DNA of 64,000 bases, taken from contig NC_068349.1 of the NCBI RefSeq assembly GCF_014633365.1, forward strand, positions 33,556,753 through 33,620,752, written 5' to 3'. The notes beneath the pieces are model-generated. The model saw only the letters and a list, made by a program, of their open reading frames with translations, was not told where the DNA came from and ran no database searches. How positions within the stretch are numbered: the stretch's first letter is position 1; every line of letters begins with the position of its first letter. Origin of the DNA: Diospyros lotus. Its lineage: Eukaryota > Streptophyta > Magnoliopsida > Ericales > Ebenaceae. Both the position numbers and the translations under genes were made by a program. Shown here piece after piece: positions 33,061 through 45,312 of this stretch.

Positions 33061-33674
33061 GCAAGAACTTCATCGTCATTCAATTAAGTAAACGCAAAGT
33101 TAACCAAACCATTGCATTTATTTTTAATAATAAATATATTTCGTTTTTAGATAATATTTTTTTAATGTATTATATTTTGAATTATTTATCAATTAATAAG
33201 TTATTTAAAATTAAAACTAAAATATAATAAATACATATTATCTAAAAATATGGTATAGTTATAGTCATTTAACTATTGTCTTTAACATTATCCATTAATC
33301 AAATAAATATAAATTATACTATTAGTCCTCAAACATTATATTTAGTAACAAATTAATCACAATATTTTAATTTACGTTATCGCAATTGGTTAAATTATAG
33401 TTTTACTAATATTTAGATAATTTTACATCATAAAATTTACAAATTTAACTAAAAAAAAAGTTCAATAGAAAAACAAAAATATCCTTCAAACAAGTTAAAT
33501 TCTAATGAAAAAGTGTCAACTAAACTAAAGATTCATCTACAATCTAAATAAATAGTATTATTCTATTTTTTAACTCTTTTATATTCAAGGTACTCTTTAG
33601 TCAACTAACTATCATTTATTTAATAAATAAATAAATAATATATTTATATTTGTATCAAATTATATTTCTTGTCG
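33061..33674. other. AT-rich intergenic spacer
   Basis: Very AT-rich sequence upstream of DNA2 with TTTATTAAT-like words and a TAAATAAATAAA run near 33620. No gene or repeat boundary seen. Confidence 0.7.
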
Positions 33675-34293
33675 AGGAGTGTGATGCCTCACTCCCACTT
33701 ACGGGTGCCACTCTGAACTGCTCACATGCCCGATCATTTATGAAAGACGGACTATGTTTCAACACGAAACACTCTAGGTGGGAATTAGGGTTCGTCCTTC
33801 CCTTCTCTCAACCCCAGGATCAACTAACAGATTTTGGCTTTAACCATATCACACTTGATTAACTAATTTTTATTAAGTTTGCCCAATCATCATTTTGAAT
33901 TCTTCTTCTTTCCAAGAATCCAGCCGAGCTTCATATAATTTAAAACTCCAAACATCCCATTGATTTAACCAATTTCGAGAAAAAAAATCATAATTTTCAT
34001 TTCTAAAAATTTCAGCATTTATCTCTATAAAAGATATAAGTTGTCAGTAGTAGGCTGCAATTTGTGCTTTCAATTATAGCTGATTGTTTGTTATATTTGT
34101 TGTAATGATTAGTTAGGCAGTTAAGCAGCGTCTCATTAATTTGTTGTATATAAGGATCAATTTGTTTTCAGTTTGTATTATTCATTCTGTTTTGAATAAA
34201 ATCTCTCGAGGTACTTTTCATCTCTTGCGTTTTCTTATATTTTGACTATGAAACTATTGTTTCATGGTATCAGAGCCAAGCGACTAACGTCAA

Positions 34294-35357
34294 ATGGCTT
34301 CAAATCGTGATTTCAATCCGTCCTCCACATCGATACCTAACTCATTTTCTGCGTTGTCGTAGGCATCTCAATCCAAATTTACAGCAATAGCGAAATCCTT
34401 TAACTATGTTTCGATCAAACTCAATTCTAGAAATTACCTGTTCTGGAAAGCTCAGATATTGGCTATGATCAGAGCGTTTGACTTGCTACCATACATCAAC
34501 AAGTCTCCAACTTTGTTGAAGTGCATATGCGATTCAAAAACTTCCGATCGTGAGGCTTAGGTTGTGAATCCTGAATATCTAAATTGGATAAGGTCAGATC
34601 AATTACTTCTAGGCTGGTTGTTTTCTACTACCAATAAAGAAGTTTTGGCACAAGTTATTCATCGTGAAACTTCTGCTAAAGTTTGGAGTGTTTTTGAAAA
34701 TCTTTATTCACAACAAACTGTAGCCAAATCCTTCCAATTGAAACAGCATCTTAGATCTATGAAGAAGAATGATTTGTCTATAAATGATTACATGCTAAAA
34801 ATCAAAACTATTGGACTTGTCTTAGCTGCAATCGAAGAACCTTTAAATGACAAAGAGTTATTGATGGCTATATTACATGGATTGGACAGTGATTATGAGA
34901 CAATTGTGAGTGTCGTTACATATCAAATGGATGAAATAAATTTAGAAAAGGTTCAATACTTGTTACTGATGCATGAACAAAGACTTGCTGCTAAGGATGT
35001 GTCTAATTCTTTTGTCTCCGGCTTTGATTCAATAAATGTGAATCTAGCCTCTCAGTGGTTTAAAAATGAAAATGGAATGAGTAGAAGAGGTTCAAATAGA
35101 GGAGGTAATTCTAGAGGAAGACGAGGACATGGTAGATTTCCAGGCAAAAGGTTTTACTGTCAATTATGTGGGAAGCCTGGTCATTTTGCTGACTGGTGCT
35201 ATCATAGATTTGATCGAAATTTTCAGAGAAATTTTCTTTCTCAAAATTTTGGTGGTTCACAATTTGGTAGAGGAAATGGTGTGCCACAGTCTGGTTCCCA
35301 GTTATTTCAAGCTCATTCCATAGGGTCTAATGAAGCCTACTTGACTAAGACAGGGTC
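34294..35357 (+). pseudogene. copia gag, truncated by solo-LTR insertion
   Basis: The ATG at 34294 gives MASNRDFNPSS, with stops at about 34362 and 34558. The open part from 34564 holds the copia gag core (WIRSDQLLLGWLFSTTNKEV; VWSVFENLYSQQTVAKSFQL; INDYMLKIKTIG) and a CCHC knuckle, CQLCGKPGHFADWC, at about 35157-35200. The solo LTR cuts in at 35358, and the gag frame then reads into LTR sequence. The product would be the particle protein. Confidence 0.85.
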
Positions 35358-38037
35358 TGTAATGACCCGCTCCCACTTACGGGCGCCACCGGTAAATAAT
35401 CAACCGGATTACTCACCCAACAAACCACAACTGAAGGGTTGGACTATGTTTCAACAGGAAACGCCCTAGGTGGGAACTAGGCTTCGTCCTCCTCTTCGCT
35501 CCACTCAAAAATCGGTCCCAACTCAAATAAGAAAAATCCAGCGGACCAAGACCCGAAACCCGAGTGAGCTTCACCTCTCTTCAGCTCACCCCATAGCAAG
35601 CCAGAGGTGACCCAGGCATAAAGCTAGAATACAAACACTTCGCTGAGTATTGGGGATTTATGAGAACATACCTTGCTGATCTTGACTCGGTCCGAAACTT
35701 GGCTTTACCGACTATGCCACATTCAACAAGCAATCTCACAATCATCTATCCCACTGATGATTTACAATAATTAGATACATCTACGCTCAATATTGTTTAC
35801 ATTCAATTACATGAATACTTATAAAAAAAAAATTACAAGAGATTACACAACAACACAACTCAGGCAACAAGCTAATTTCCATAACAGCCTCCCGACACCA
35901 TCCCTGCTTGCATCTGGACTTGCATCATCTACATATGAGGTAAAACCTCATGAGTCATAAGGACTCAGTAAGGGTGCAATGCATGTAAATATGAATATAA
36001 TCATGTTTATGTATGCCAAATGCATGCAAATGAGGCTAGGCTTACACATCCTCACAACCCACTAAGGTTTGAGGCATCAACCTATCAGCCCCCACCACAC
36101 TAGTCCTCCATATGGCCATTGGTCCACTAGGTCTTGCATCACACAAGATATAACCACTACATGCCAATGCAACATAAAAACATTATCAGACATATTTACC
36201 AACTTGCGAGGCCACCTCCACATGGGGCCATCCCTTACCTGGCTCGAAGTCTCATCTCTGCTTCGGCACGAACTCCAGCCTGAACTCCGAGCTCTTCTAG
36301 GATCACCGTCTACCCGGCCGAACCTAGACACAACCACACACAAAATCCCAACTCCAATAACATTCGACATTCAATCAATGCCCTCAACTACGCCGCACAT
36401 CCCCAAAATCATCCATCAACAAAATTTCAAATAACCCAACACAGGGTTTAATTCAACCAATACTACACAATTCATTAACTCATTTAATGAAAATAACTAG
36501 GGAAAAATTAACTCAAAATACCTCAATTAATTCTGGAGAAGACATCGGGAAAACGCTCACCCGGCGTTGCTTCTTTGGCTGCAAATCTTGCGCCCAAATC
36601 TCATTCTCGGCTTCCAGCACATTCCTCGGGCCCCAAATTTATTTCCAGAACTTTCCCTAATTTTTCCGAAATTTTTGGCTATTTTCCCTTATTTTTCCCA
36701 TTTTTCCAGATTTTCATTTCTTTTATATATATATATATATTTTATTTTCTTCTTCATTGTTCATCATCTTCCAGCTTCCTCTCCCGCGCCTTCTTCACGC
36801 ACGGCCATTGCACACACCTCCAGCCGCCGCCGACCCCAGCCACCTCCAGCCACGACTGGCCTCCAGCAACCAACGCCCCCGGCCACCGACTGCTTCAGTG
36901 CCGCTGCGAGCTCGCTGCGCGTCGGCCTCCCCTGCGTGACGCTGCCATGACCGATCGGTGGAGCTCCTGGCCGCCTTGTCGCGGCAGCCCACTGGTTCGT
37001 CGGACGCCTCTCGCCATCAGCTTCTCGCCTCCAAGCTACCGCTGGCCGCACCGCACCGGCTCCCCGCGCGCCTCCAGCTTGCGCACTACCATCCATCGCT
37101 GCAATCCAGCGGCTATAGACGACATTGAAACTTTCCACGTTGGCGTTGGAACTCCTTCAGGCTATCAAAACCGCCGCTCTAAGCTGTTGCTGCATCGCCG
37201 ATCTCCACTGCGGCCCTCTCATGCTCGCTGTTGCTTCAGGCCGCGGCCGTTGCTGCCATTGACAGAGGTTGCAGCTTCTTCGACTGCAACAGCCATGGCT
37301 GGCCTCGATCGGTCATCTCCCTTCCTCGGCAATGCTCTCTCACACTCTTTTTCTCTCGCAAGCTCTCTCGCGATCTCTCTTTCCCACTCTCTGATCGGCC
37401 ATTTTAAATGGCAGAGGCACCCACGAAGCTTCAAGGAAGCTTCCTCGCCTATATATATATATAATTTTACACATTTAACCCCCCTTAATTTCAATAATAT
37501 CACTTGAGGTTCTAATAATTCCACTTGAAAATTTAATAATGACATTTGGGCCCTCCAAGACCTAAATTAACTATCATTAAGCCACTCAAAATCTCAGATT
37601 ATTCGAAATTAATAACCGACCGCTACTCGGGAATACTGACCTTGTCCTTGCGCCGGCACGGGACTTTTATTCGACCCGAAAACACTTAAGGGTTGCCTTA
37701 TTCAAAAAATCGAACCACCCCTAGGGTCCCCTTAACTTCCAGGAGGTCCCCTCCGCCTATTCGGTATTAGCATCCACTCGAACTTATACAGAATTTATTC
37801 CAAAAATTATTCCCGGTCGGACCGCTTCCAGCGTCATTAATCTCATCTCTAGAAGCTCATCAATCTCTTGCCCTTTTCCCTAGACATCCAAGTCCCGAGG
37901 CACTCCCAACTGCCAATTCGACAATTTTATTAATTAATTTCTCGGAACCGACTCTTGGGCTTCTCGGACCACCTGAGATCCTTTCAAATTAATCAAAAAT
38001 TATTTATTTTCAACACCATGTAATACCGGGTATTACA
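35358..38037 (-). mobile_element. Gypsy-type solo LTR, 2.68 kb, inside the copia gag
   Basis: It starts TGTAATGACCCGCTCCCACT and ends CGGGTATTACA, with exact duplication GGGTC at 35353-35357 and 38038-38042. It shares blocks with the outer solo LTR in the same order (CTCCCACTTACGGG; GGACTATGTTTCAAC; AGGTGGGAACTAGG; GGTAAAACCTCATGAG at about 35939), so both come from one family or close subfamilies. The middle (36770-37300) is GC-rich and has long chance open frames on both strands, which I do not regard as genes. There is no internal domain or second LTR. Confidence 0.87.
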
Positions 38038-39418
38038 GGGTCTGATCCATGAACTTATTATGGCTATTTGCCTCAGTCTCTCGAACCTTCTCAATTTTCT
38101 TCTACATCATCCTATCACAGTGATCCTTCTTGGATTGTAGACTCCGAAGCCACAAATCACATTACCTCGAATCTTAGCAATCTTTCTCTTCACTCTCCTT
38201 ACAGTGGAAATGACAATGTTGCAGTTGGCAATGGTAAGAAACTTTCTATTTCTAACATTGGCCTTAGTCCATTGTATACACAAACTACTCCTAAGTCTTT
38301 CATTTCCTTGTCTAATGTTCTTCATGTTCCACACATGAAAAGAATCTCATTAGTGTCTCTCAGCTTACTAAAGATCACAACTTAATTGTTGAATTTCATT
38401 CTGATTCGTGTTTTCTTAAGGACAAGGGATCTGGACAAGTGCTAATTCGAGGGATACTTAAAGATGGTCTTTATCAGCTTACTTCAGCATTTGATCATGT
38501 TGGTACTAAAGCTGTTTTTGCTGTTGAGTCAAGGACACCAGCCTCTAGTGTTAATTTTGCATATGTTGTTTCTTCAAATAAATGTAAAGGATAAAATTTG
38601 TCCTCTTTGTCCAGTTTGTCTTCTTTTCATGTATCTTCGAATGTTCCTAAAATTGGTCAACAGTGGCATGCCAAGTTAGGACACCCCTCATCTCGTATTC
38701 TTCAGTTGATATTGAATAAAATTAGTGTTCCTTGTTCGAATTTGAATCTCTCCTTTTGTGATTCTTGTAAAATAGGCAGAATGCATCAACTTCCTTTTGT
38801 AAATTGTCAAATTACTGCAAAGAATCCCTTAGAGTTAGTCTATTCGGATCTGTGGGGTCCTACACCAGTTCTGTCTACTGAGGGGTTTAAGTATTATATA
38901 GTGTTTGTTAATACTTGCACTAGATATACATGGTTATACCCATTAAAACAAAAGTCTGATGCCTTAGCTATTTTCAAAACCTTTCATATGTTTGCTGAAT
39001 TGCAATACCAATCCAAACTAAAAGCTCTTCAAACCGTAATGGTGGTGAATTTAAGGCTTTGATACCCTATCTTACCTCTTATGGTATTCAACCTCAATTC
39101 ACTTGTCCTTATACACATCAATAGAATGGTGTAGCAGAAAGAAAACACTGACACATTACTGAAATGGGTCTTACCTTGTTAGCCCATGCTCATATGCCCT
39201 TAAAGTTTTGGGTAGAAGCTTTTAAAACTACTGTTTATATCATAAATTTGTTGCCTACATCAATTCTTCAGTTTAAATCTCCGTTTGAAATTATCCTTAA
39301 TAAATAGCCCAATTACATGCAATTGCAAACATTTGGATGTGCTTGTTTTCCTTTTTTTCAACCCTATAACAAGCATAAGTTTCAATTTCATTCTACTAAA
39401 TGTGTGTTCCTTGGGTAT

Positions 39419-40054
39419 TAGAGATGGAAAACGGGCCGGGCCGGGCTAAATCGGCCCACTTAAAAACGGGCCAGCAGATTGCTGGCCCTAACCAGGGCCT
39501 ACACGGGCCCGCGGGCCAAACGGGCCAGCCCAGCCCGCCCAGAGACTGAGAGCGAGGGGCGAGACTGAGAGCGATGGGAGCGGGCGAGACAGAGGACGAG
39601 CGAGGGCGAGAGCGAGGGGCGCGGGCGAGGGCGAGGGCGAGACAGAGGGTGAGCGAGGGCGAGGGTGAGGTGAGGGCGAGGGCAAGACGAGGGTGAGGTG
39701 AGGGCGACAGAGGGTGAGGGCGGCGACCGGTGAGCGAGGGCGGCGACCGGCGAGCGAAGGCGAGGGCGAGACAGAGGGCGAGGGCGAGACGGGGGTGAGG
39801 GTGATAGAGGGCGAGACAGAGGGTGAGGGCGAGGGTGACAGAGGGCGAGACAGAGGGTGAGGGCGAGGGCTATTTGGGGGGGGTTGTGTGGCCGATTAGC
39901 GGGCCAAGTGGGCCAGCCCGGCCCGCCACCATTTGGCCCGCCGGGCCAAATTGGCCTGACCTTAAATGGGCCAGCAAAATGCTGGCCCTAGCCCAGTGCT
40001 GGGCCGGGCCCCAACGGGCCAGCCCGTTGGGCCAAGCCCATTTTGCCATCTCTA
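39419..40054. mobile_element. GC-rich hAT-type element with long inverted arms
   Basis: The ends TAGAGATGGAAAACGGGCC and, inverted, TAGAGATGGCAAAATGGGC form good terminal repeats. The flanks TTGGGTAT (39411-39418) and TCGGGTAT (40055-40062) are an 8-bp duplication with one change. Arms of about 120-160 bp full of GGGCC, GGCCC and GGGCCAGCA words can pair with each other. Removing the element restores the copia FLGYSYV reading frame. The middle is a GA-rich minisatellite, listed separately. There is no transposase. Confidence 0.8.
39540..39880 (+). repeat. Purine-rich GAGGGCGAGACAGAG minisatellite
   Basis: About 340 bp with nearly all G and A on the plus strand, broken by single C and T. Built from irregular copies of GAGGGCGAG, GACAGAG and GGTGAGG, with a GGCGACCGGTGAGC variant near 39720. 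It ends in GGGGGGGG near 39877. It sits between the inverted arms of the hAT-type element. Confidence 0.85.
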
Positions 40055-42148
40055 TCGGGTATAGTTATGTTCAAGCTGGATATCAGTGCTTGCATCCGTC
40101 AGGAAGAGTATATGTGTCTAGACATGTTCAGTTCAATGCTGATGAATTTCCCTTTTCTAAGTTGTTTTCAAATTCATCTCCTTATTCCCCTCAGATAAGT
40201 TCGTCTGGTCAATCTACTTCTGTACTTCAATCTATTCTGTCATTTCCTAGCTGTTCATCCAACCCTCGAGTAGCACAATCTTGTATTCCAAATCCTAATG
40301 ATTCCTTACCTATTGAATCTTCTCAAAATATAACTGCAAATTGTCCAGCACCTAACTATCAAAATCAATTACATTCTTTAAATCAGCCGCAGTCTTTGCC
40401 ACAACCATCTTTTCCAAAAATCATTCCTACCTCTTCACTTCATCCTATGATTACAAGGTAAAAATCTAAACATCTAGTTGTTTCTTCACCTTATGCTTTG
40501 GTAAGTTCTGCTGAACCTAATTCAATTCAAGAGGCTTTCTTAGACTCTAAATGGGTTGATGCTATGAATGCTGAGTATACAACACTTCAAAGAAATAAGA
40601 CATGGGAATTGGTTCCCTTTTCATCTGAGATGAACTTGATTGACAGCAAGTGGGTTTTTTGAATTAAATATAATCCTAATGGCTCCATTCTTAAGCATAA
40701 GGCTAGACTAGTAGCAAAGGGTTTTCTTCAAAACCCTGGAATTGATTTTGCTGAGACCTTTAGTCCTGTTATAAAAGCTCATACTATCAAGATTTTATTC
40801 TCCTTAGCTGTCTCCTTTGGTTGGGATATCCAACAAGTTGATTTAAATAATACTTTCTTAAATGGTGATCTTACCGAAGCAGTTTTTATGAAACATCCGG
40901 AAGGTTTTGTTGATTCAGATTTTCCCACACATGTTTATCGATTGAAAAAGTCTCTTTATGGCCTTAAACAAGCTCCTAGAGCTTGGTACACAAAATTGAA
41001 ATCAGCTTTACAAAGTTTGGGTTTCAAGATGGCAGTTTCTGATGCTTCACTTTTCATAAAGAGAAACCCTAAGTATGTGCTATTTGTCTTGGTGTATGTG
41101 GATGATATTCTCATAATTGGTTCAAATTCTTTGGCTTTACAAGGGTGTATACATGATTTGGATACTCATTTTGCTCTCAAAACCCTAGGTTCGGTTAATT
41201 ATTTCCTAGGTTTTGAAGCATATCGAAATTTCACTGGTATATAACTTACACAGTCTAAATACACCTTGGATTTGTTGAAAAAGGCTTCAATGCAAGACTG
41301 TAAACCATGTAGCACACCTGTGGCTTCTGGTATATGTTTGACAGATGAGGGTGAGATGTTTCAGGATCCATCATTTTACAGAACTATTCTTGGGTCACTT
41401 CAATTCCTAACCTACACTCAGCCTAATATAGCCTTTATAGTCAACAAGTTAAATCAATTTCTCTCTTCTCCTAAGCAGCAACACTAGCTGGCCTGCAAAA
41501 GGTTGTTGCAGTACCTTAAAAGAACTTTTAATCTTGGTCTTGTGTTTGCTCCATCTCCTATGGATATGTCCTTAACTATCTACATCGATGCTGATCATGC
41601 AGGGTGCAAAGTGACTAGGAAATTGACCAGTGGACTATGTGTATTCTTTGGCTGCAATCTGATTATTTGGGGTTCTAGAAAACAGTCCGTAGTTGCAAGA
41701 TTAGTGAGTGAAGCTGAGTATAGGGCAGTTCCCAAGGTGTAACTGAGATTTTGTGGTTAAAATCACTGTTTTCTGAGTTAGGTCATTCTTGCACTCAAAC
41801 TCCAGTTCTTTGGTGTGACAATTTAGCAGTCAAAAGTATGGCTGAGAACCCTGTGTTTCATTATAGAACAAAGCACATTGAGATTGATGTGCATTTTGTG
41901 AGAGAAAAGGTTGAAAGTGGAGATGTTGATGTTCGATATGTCCCTACACTACATCAAGTGGCTAATATTTTTACAAAGGGCTTATCCAGAGACATGTTTG
42001 TGTTTTTGTGTACCAAGTTGGGTCTCAAAAGATCTCCTATGTCTAATGTCAATACTGGTCCTTTTGCTGCTTTAACAGAAAGTCTGTTGCCTAACAATTC
42101 TGGAAAATCTATCTTATCATCATCTACGGAGCTTGATTTGAGGGGGAA

Positions 42149-42376
42149 TGTAAAGGATATAAGCTGTTGGTAGTAGGCTGTAATTTGTGCTTTCAGTTAC
42201 AGTTGATTGTTTGTTATATTTGTTGTAATGATTAGTTAGGCAGTTAGGCAGCGTCTCATTAATTTGTTGTATATAAGGATCAGTTTGTATTATTCATTCT
42301 GTTTTGAATAAAATCTCTCGAGGTACTTTTCATCTCTTGCGTTTTCTTTTATTCCGACTGTGAAACTATTGTTTCA
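42149..42376 (+). repeat. 3' LTR of nested copia element
   Basis: 228 bp, TGTAAAGG...GTTTCA, preceded by the polypurine tract and followed by TSD copy ATCTC. Matches 34026-34264 except for about 14 or 15 substitutions and an 11-bp gap. Confidence 0.92.
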
Positions 42377-44548
42377 ATCTCCAAAAAGGCCCGAAAAATT
42401 TCTTTATTTTGAAAATTCATCCAGGACCCAAAATCAATCAAGAAATGCCCCCAAATCCCTATTTTTTTCCATTTTTTTAAAAAAAAGGCTTGCGGGGCCT
42501 GTTGGTGCGCCTGGGGCCCGCAGTGCACTGGCTATGCTGGCTGGATGAGGGCCACGCGCCCGCTCGCACGCCTGCTCCTGCGTCTGCTGCCCGTTATGGC
42601 CCCCAGCGGGCCTCGGCTGCTGCCATTACACAACCATACCCAAAATTTTCCTTGGACCTCTTATTGGCCCAAAATTTCCAGCTTTCATACACATTATACA
42701 TACACCAAAAATACCCACTTTCCCCACAATAGCTTACACAACAGAAATAATACTCCTTACACCATTCTTGGGCTCAATACAACATGAATCAAATAAATGA
42801 GATAGGCTTCCAAAAGCCAAACCAAATATGAGATTTACACCAATACTTTGGCTTCCACATGCCATAAGCCAATATCTCATTTTAAAAATAAATTCATACA
42901 TAGCATTTACAATACATGCTTAGGCTTCAACAAGCCACAACCAATAACACAAAATACATCACAAGGCTTCCACAAGCCACACTATGGTCTTGAACCTTCA
43001 CTCTTATGCATCGACATGCTATTCCATCCTTGGTTTGACTTTTTCATGCCTTGACAACCTATATGTGAGGGTAAAACCTCATGAGCTATTAAGCTCAATA
43101 AATGTGCAATGACAATAAGCATGAACATGAATATAAATATGATACAAATGCATGCAATGCAATAAATTTAGGGCTTCCACATTCTCACAACCACTTTGGT
43201 TTGAGGCTTTAATCTACCATACCCTATACAACCTTATGGCCATATGCCCTTGAACACAAACAACATGCCAATGCACACATGAAAATTCACGAACCATATT
43301 TACAACTTTGCTAGCCACCATCCCATGGGATTATCCCTTACCTTTTTCATTCTTTGAAGCTTCAAGAATTTCCTAGTTTCATTGTTAACTCTTCTCCTTA
43401 AGAGATCCTAGCACAACATAGATCTATATTACTAAAGGAGAAATAAAAAAAAAAGAAGAAGAAATCTAGCCTTTAAATTGCTAAAAACATAACCTTCTTA
43501 CCTCTTGAGGCTTTAATGCTTCCCCAAAGCCTTCTTCTTGAAGCTTCAAACCACATCATTTCTTGCTTCCATCTCCCAGTTCAAAGAAACATTTCTTCAT
43601 TCTCTCTTTCTTTCTTTCTTTCTTCCTTTGAGAGATTTTTTTTTTTCCTAAGTCTTGATATCCCAAACTCAAGAGCAAATCTTAGCTCTTGATCTTTCTT
43701 TTTGAGACTCAATCTCAACCCTTGGAAGAAAATACAATCCATGCCATGGTCTCTTTAAATTTCAATCATTGGATCACTTTGCCTTTTCAAAACTTAATCT
43801 CTACTATTAAAAAAAAGCACAATCCATGTGCCTATCCAAGACTAAATGGTGGCCCTTAGATCACTTCTCACTTTCAAGAATAATCCCCCACCCTTAGATC
43901 ATCTTGAATTTCTATTTCCTTTCCAATTAATTAAATTCTCATATTTTTCAAGGCATTAATGGTGATTAATTATTATTTCTTTTTGGATTTTCTTTAATTC
44001 ACCATAATCATGCCTTTCATTAAATGCTTGAAAGACTAATATCATTTCTTTTGCATTTATTTAAATCTCTCCATTTTATTTGAACAAAACTTTGTCAAGT
44101 GTTATCCCTAGACACTTACCTTGGCTTCCAAGTTTTCATCCAAGCCATCCATGTGGCATCACCACATTAATTCATCAATTTAGGGAAAAATTAATTATTT
44201 CTCATATAATTGAATATTCATTATTTTTCTTATTTTTCATAATTTAATTCCTTTATGGAATTTACTCTAAATTACTAAAATGCCATTTGTGAATTATTAA
44301 TCCCATTTATCTCCACATAAATACAAAAATGGGAAATTGATTCACTTCCATACTTAATTCCACCTAAGAATTATTTTAAATTTACGAAATTACCCTTTAT
44401 TGAACTTCACTATCTAAATTACCAAAATGCCCCTCTCATAGGGCACCATTATTCTCAAGAATCTATCACATTCTTAAGGACATTTTTGAAAGTTTCTCAA
44501 TTCATTTCTCATTCTTTTAACACCGGTAACACTGGGTGTTAGAAGGAG

Positions 44549-45312
44549 TAACAACAACAAAATTAATTATTGCCAAAATACATTTTTCTTAAAAAAATCT
44601 CATCACAACCAAATTTTACAAAAGAAACAAATAAATAATTAATAAAATATAATAAAATTTAAAAATACAATAATTTACATAAAAATAAATATTTTTACTT
44701 GCAATAAACGTGTAAAGATGTTACAATACGCTCAAGTGTGCACAACACACTTTCCGGGGAATCCCTAAGTACGTGCGTGATGTTGTGTGTCTGTGTGTGT
44801 GTAAGTGTGAGTGTGTGCTCCAGTATCCCACATCGGTTGTGCAAAAGGAAGGGAACGAGTATTTATACTCCTCCCTTACACTTGAGGTTAGGCCCCAAGG
44901 GGCACCTAGATTTTGTGAGCAGGCGAGCCCCTAGGCCCTCGCACGTCGCTATCATTTGTCCGGTCGAGTTAGATGTTTATATATATATATATATTGATAA
45001 AATTTTATTTATTTATTTATTTATTTATTTGTGTACTGAACATGATATAATCGTCGGAGTCAATGGCAACTTTCATTACTGTGCGTGAATGTTGCGGTGG
45101 TTCGGCTTTCTAGGTTCAACTATAAAACGTTGGGGGGTCCTTGTTGTTTTGTATCAAGTTTCATGTGGTTGAGTTTTTGCCAAGGAGAACTGGTGCTTGA
45201 GAGAGTTTCTTCTAGATTTGGCCGTTCGTGGTCACTGTTTGTCGGAGCCAATCGTTGTATCATATGTGGACAATCTCGGGAGCTTGCTTGTGATTGAAGC
45301 AGAGTGTTACTG
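44549..45312. other. Intergenic sequence between two solo LTRs
   Basis: Contains GT-rich sequence (44785-44815), a CCCACATCGGTTGTGC block (about 44828) with TATTTATACTC as in other repeat leaders, a TA run (44978-44994) and TTTA repeats (45005-45030). Frames near 45085-45300 are short and not recognised; the stretch continues at 47294 after LTR C. No supported gene. Confidence 0.6.

Larger units (their letters stand above)
38043..42148 (+). pseudogene. copia protease-integrase-RT-RNase H, interrupted
   Basis: The protease site reads WIVDSEATNHIT (about 38134), with the catalytic DSG changed to DSE. The integrase HHCC region starts WHAKLGHPSSRIL (about 38665) with CDSCKIGRMHQL. Frameshifts follow at about 39055. 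An hAT-type element is inserted at FLGY/S. RT resumes with DSKWVF, RYxARLVAKG-like [20 protein letters not shown] (about 40700), then YGLKQAPRAWY and YVDDILIIG (about 41094). RNase H has WCDNLAVKSMAENPVFHYRT (about 41811) and NIFTKGL. There are stops at about 40660, 41242, 41486 and a frameshift at about 41742. The enzyme set would copy and integrate the element; this copy cannot. Confidence 0.88.
34026..42376 (+). mobile_element. Ty1/copia retrotransposon nested in a solo LTR and itself disrupted twice
   Basis: The 5' LTR is 34026-34264 and the 3' LTR 42149-42376. The exact duplication ATCTC lies at 34021-34025 and 42377-42381. The primer site TGGTATCAGAGCC is at 34265-34277, and the purine tract GATTTGAGGGGGAA ends at 42148. 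Two later insertions split it: a 2.7-kb solo LTR in gag (35358-38037) and a GC-rich hAT-type element (39419-40054). Without them the element is about 5.0 kb. The LTRs differ at roughly 14 or 15 positions plus an 11-bp indel (about 6%), so it is older than the other two complete copia elements. The 5' LTR start is mutated from TG to TA. Confidence 0.93.
33680..44543 (-). mobile_element. Long gypsy-type solo LTR, split by a nested copia element
   Basis: Left piece 33680-34025 starts TGTGATGCCTCACTCCCACT; right piece 42382-44543 ends CACTGGGTGTTAGA. The exact 5-bp duplication AGGAG lies at 33675-33679 and 44544-44548. Without the copia insertion the LTR is about 2.5 kb. Ends resemble those of the nested LTR at 35358-38037, and shared internal blocks occur (TGGACTATGTTTCAACA at the start; GGTAAAACCTCATGAG near 43071; a TTTGAGGCTTTAATC block near 43201). 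There is no coding sequence or second LTR, so it is a solo LTR left by LTR-LTR recombination. I assign minus orientation from the TGTAA/C-type start of the family. 'Gypsy-type' rests on its length and ends only. Confidence 0.82.

Noticed and set aside
36575..37507. Long open frame of about 310 codons on the plus strand
   Set aside because: It lies inside a solo LTR, opposite to its orientation, in a GC-rich low-complexity stretch that is also open on the other strand. No domain recognised.
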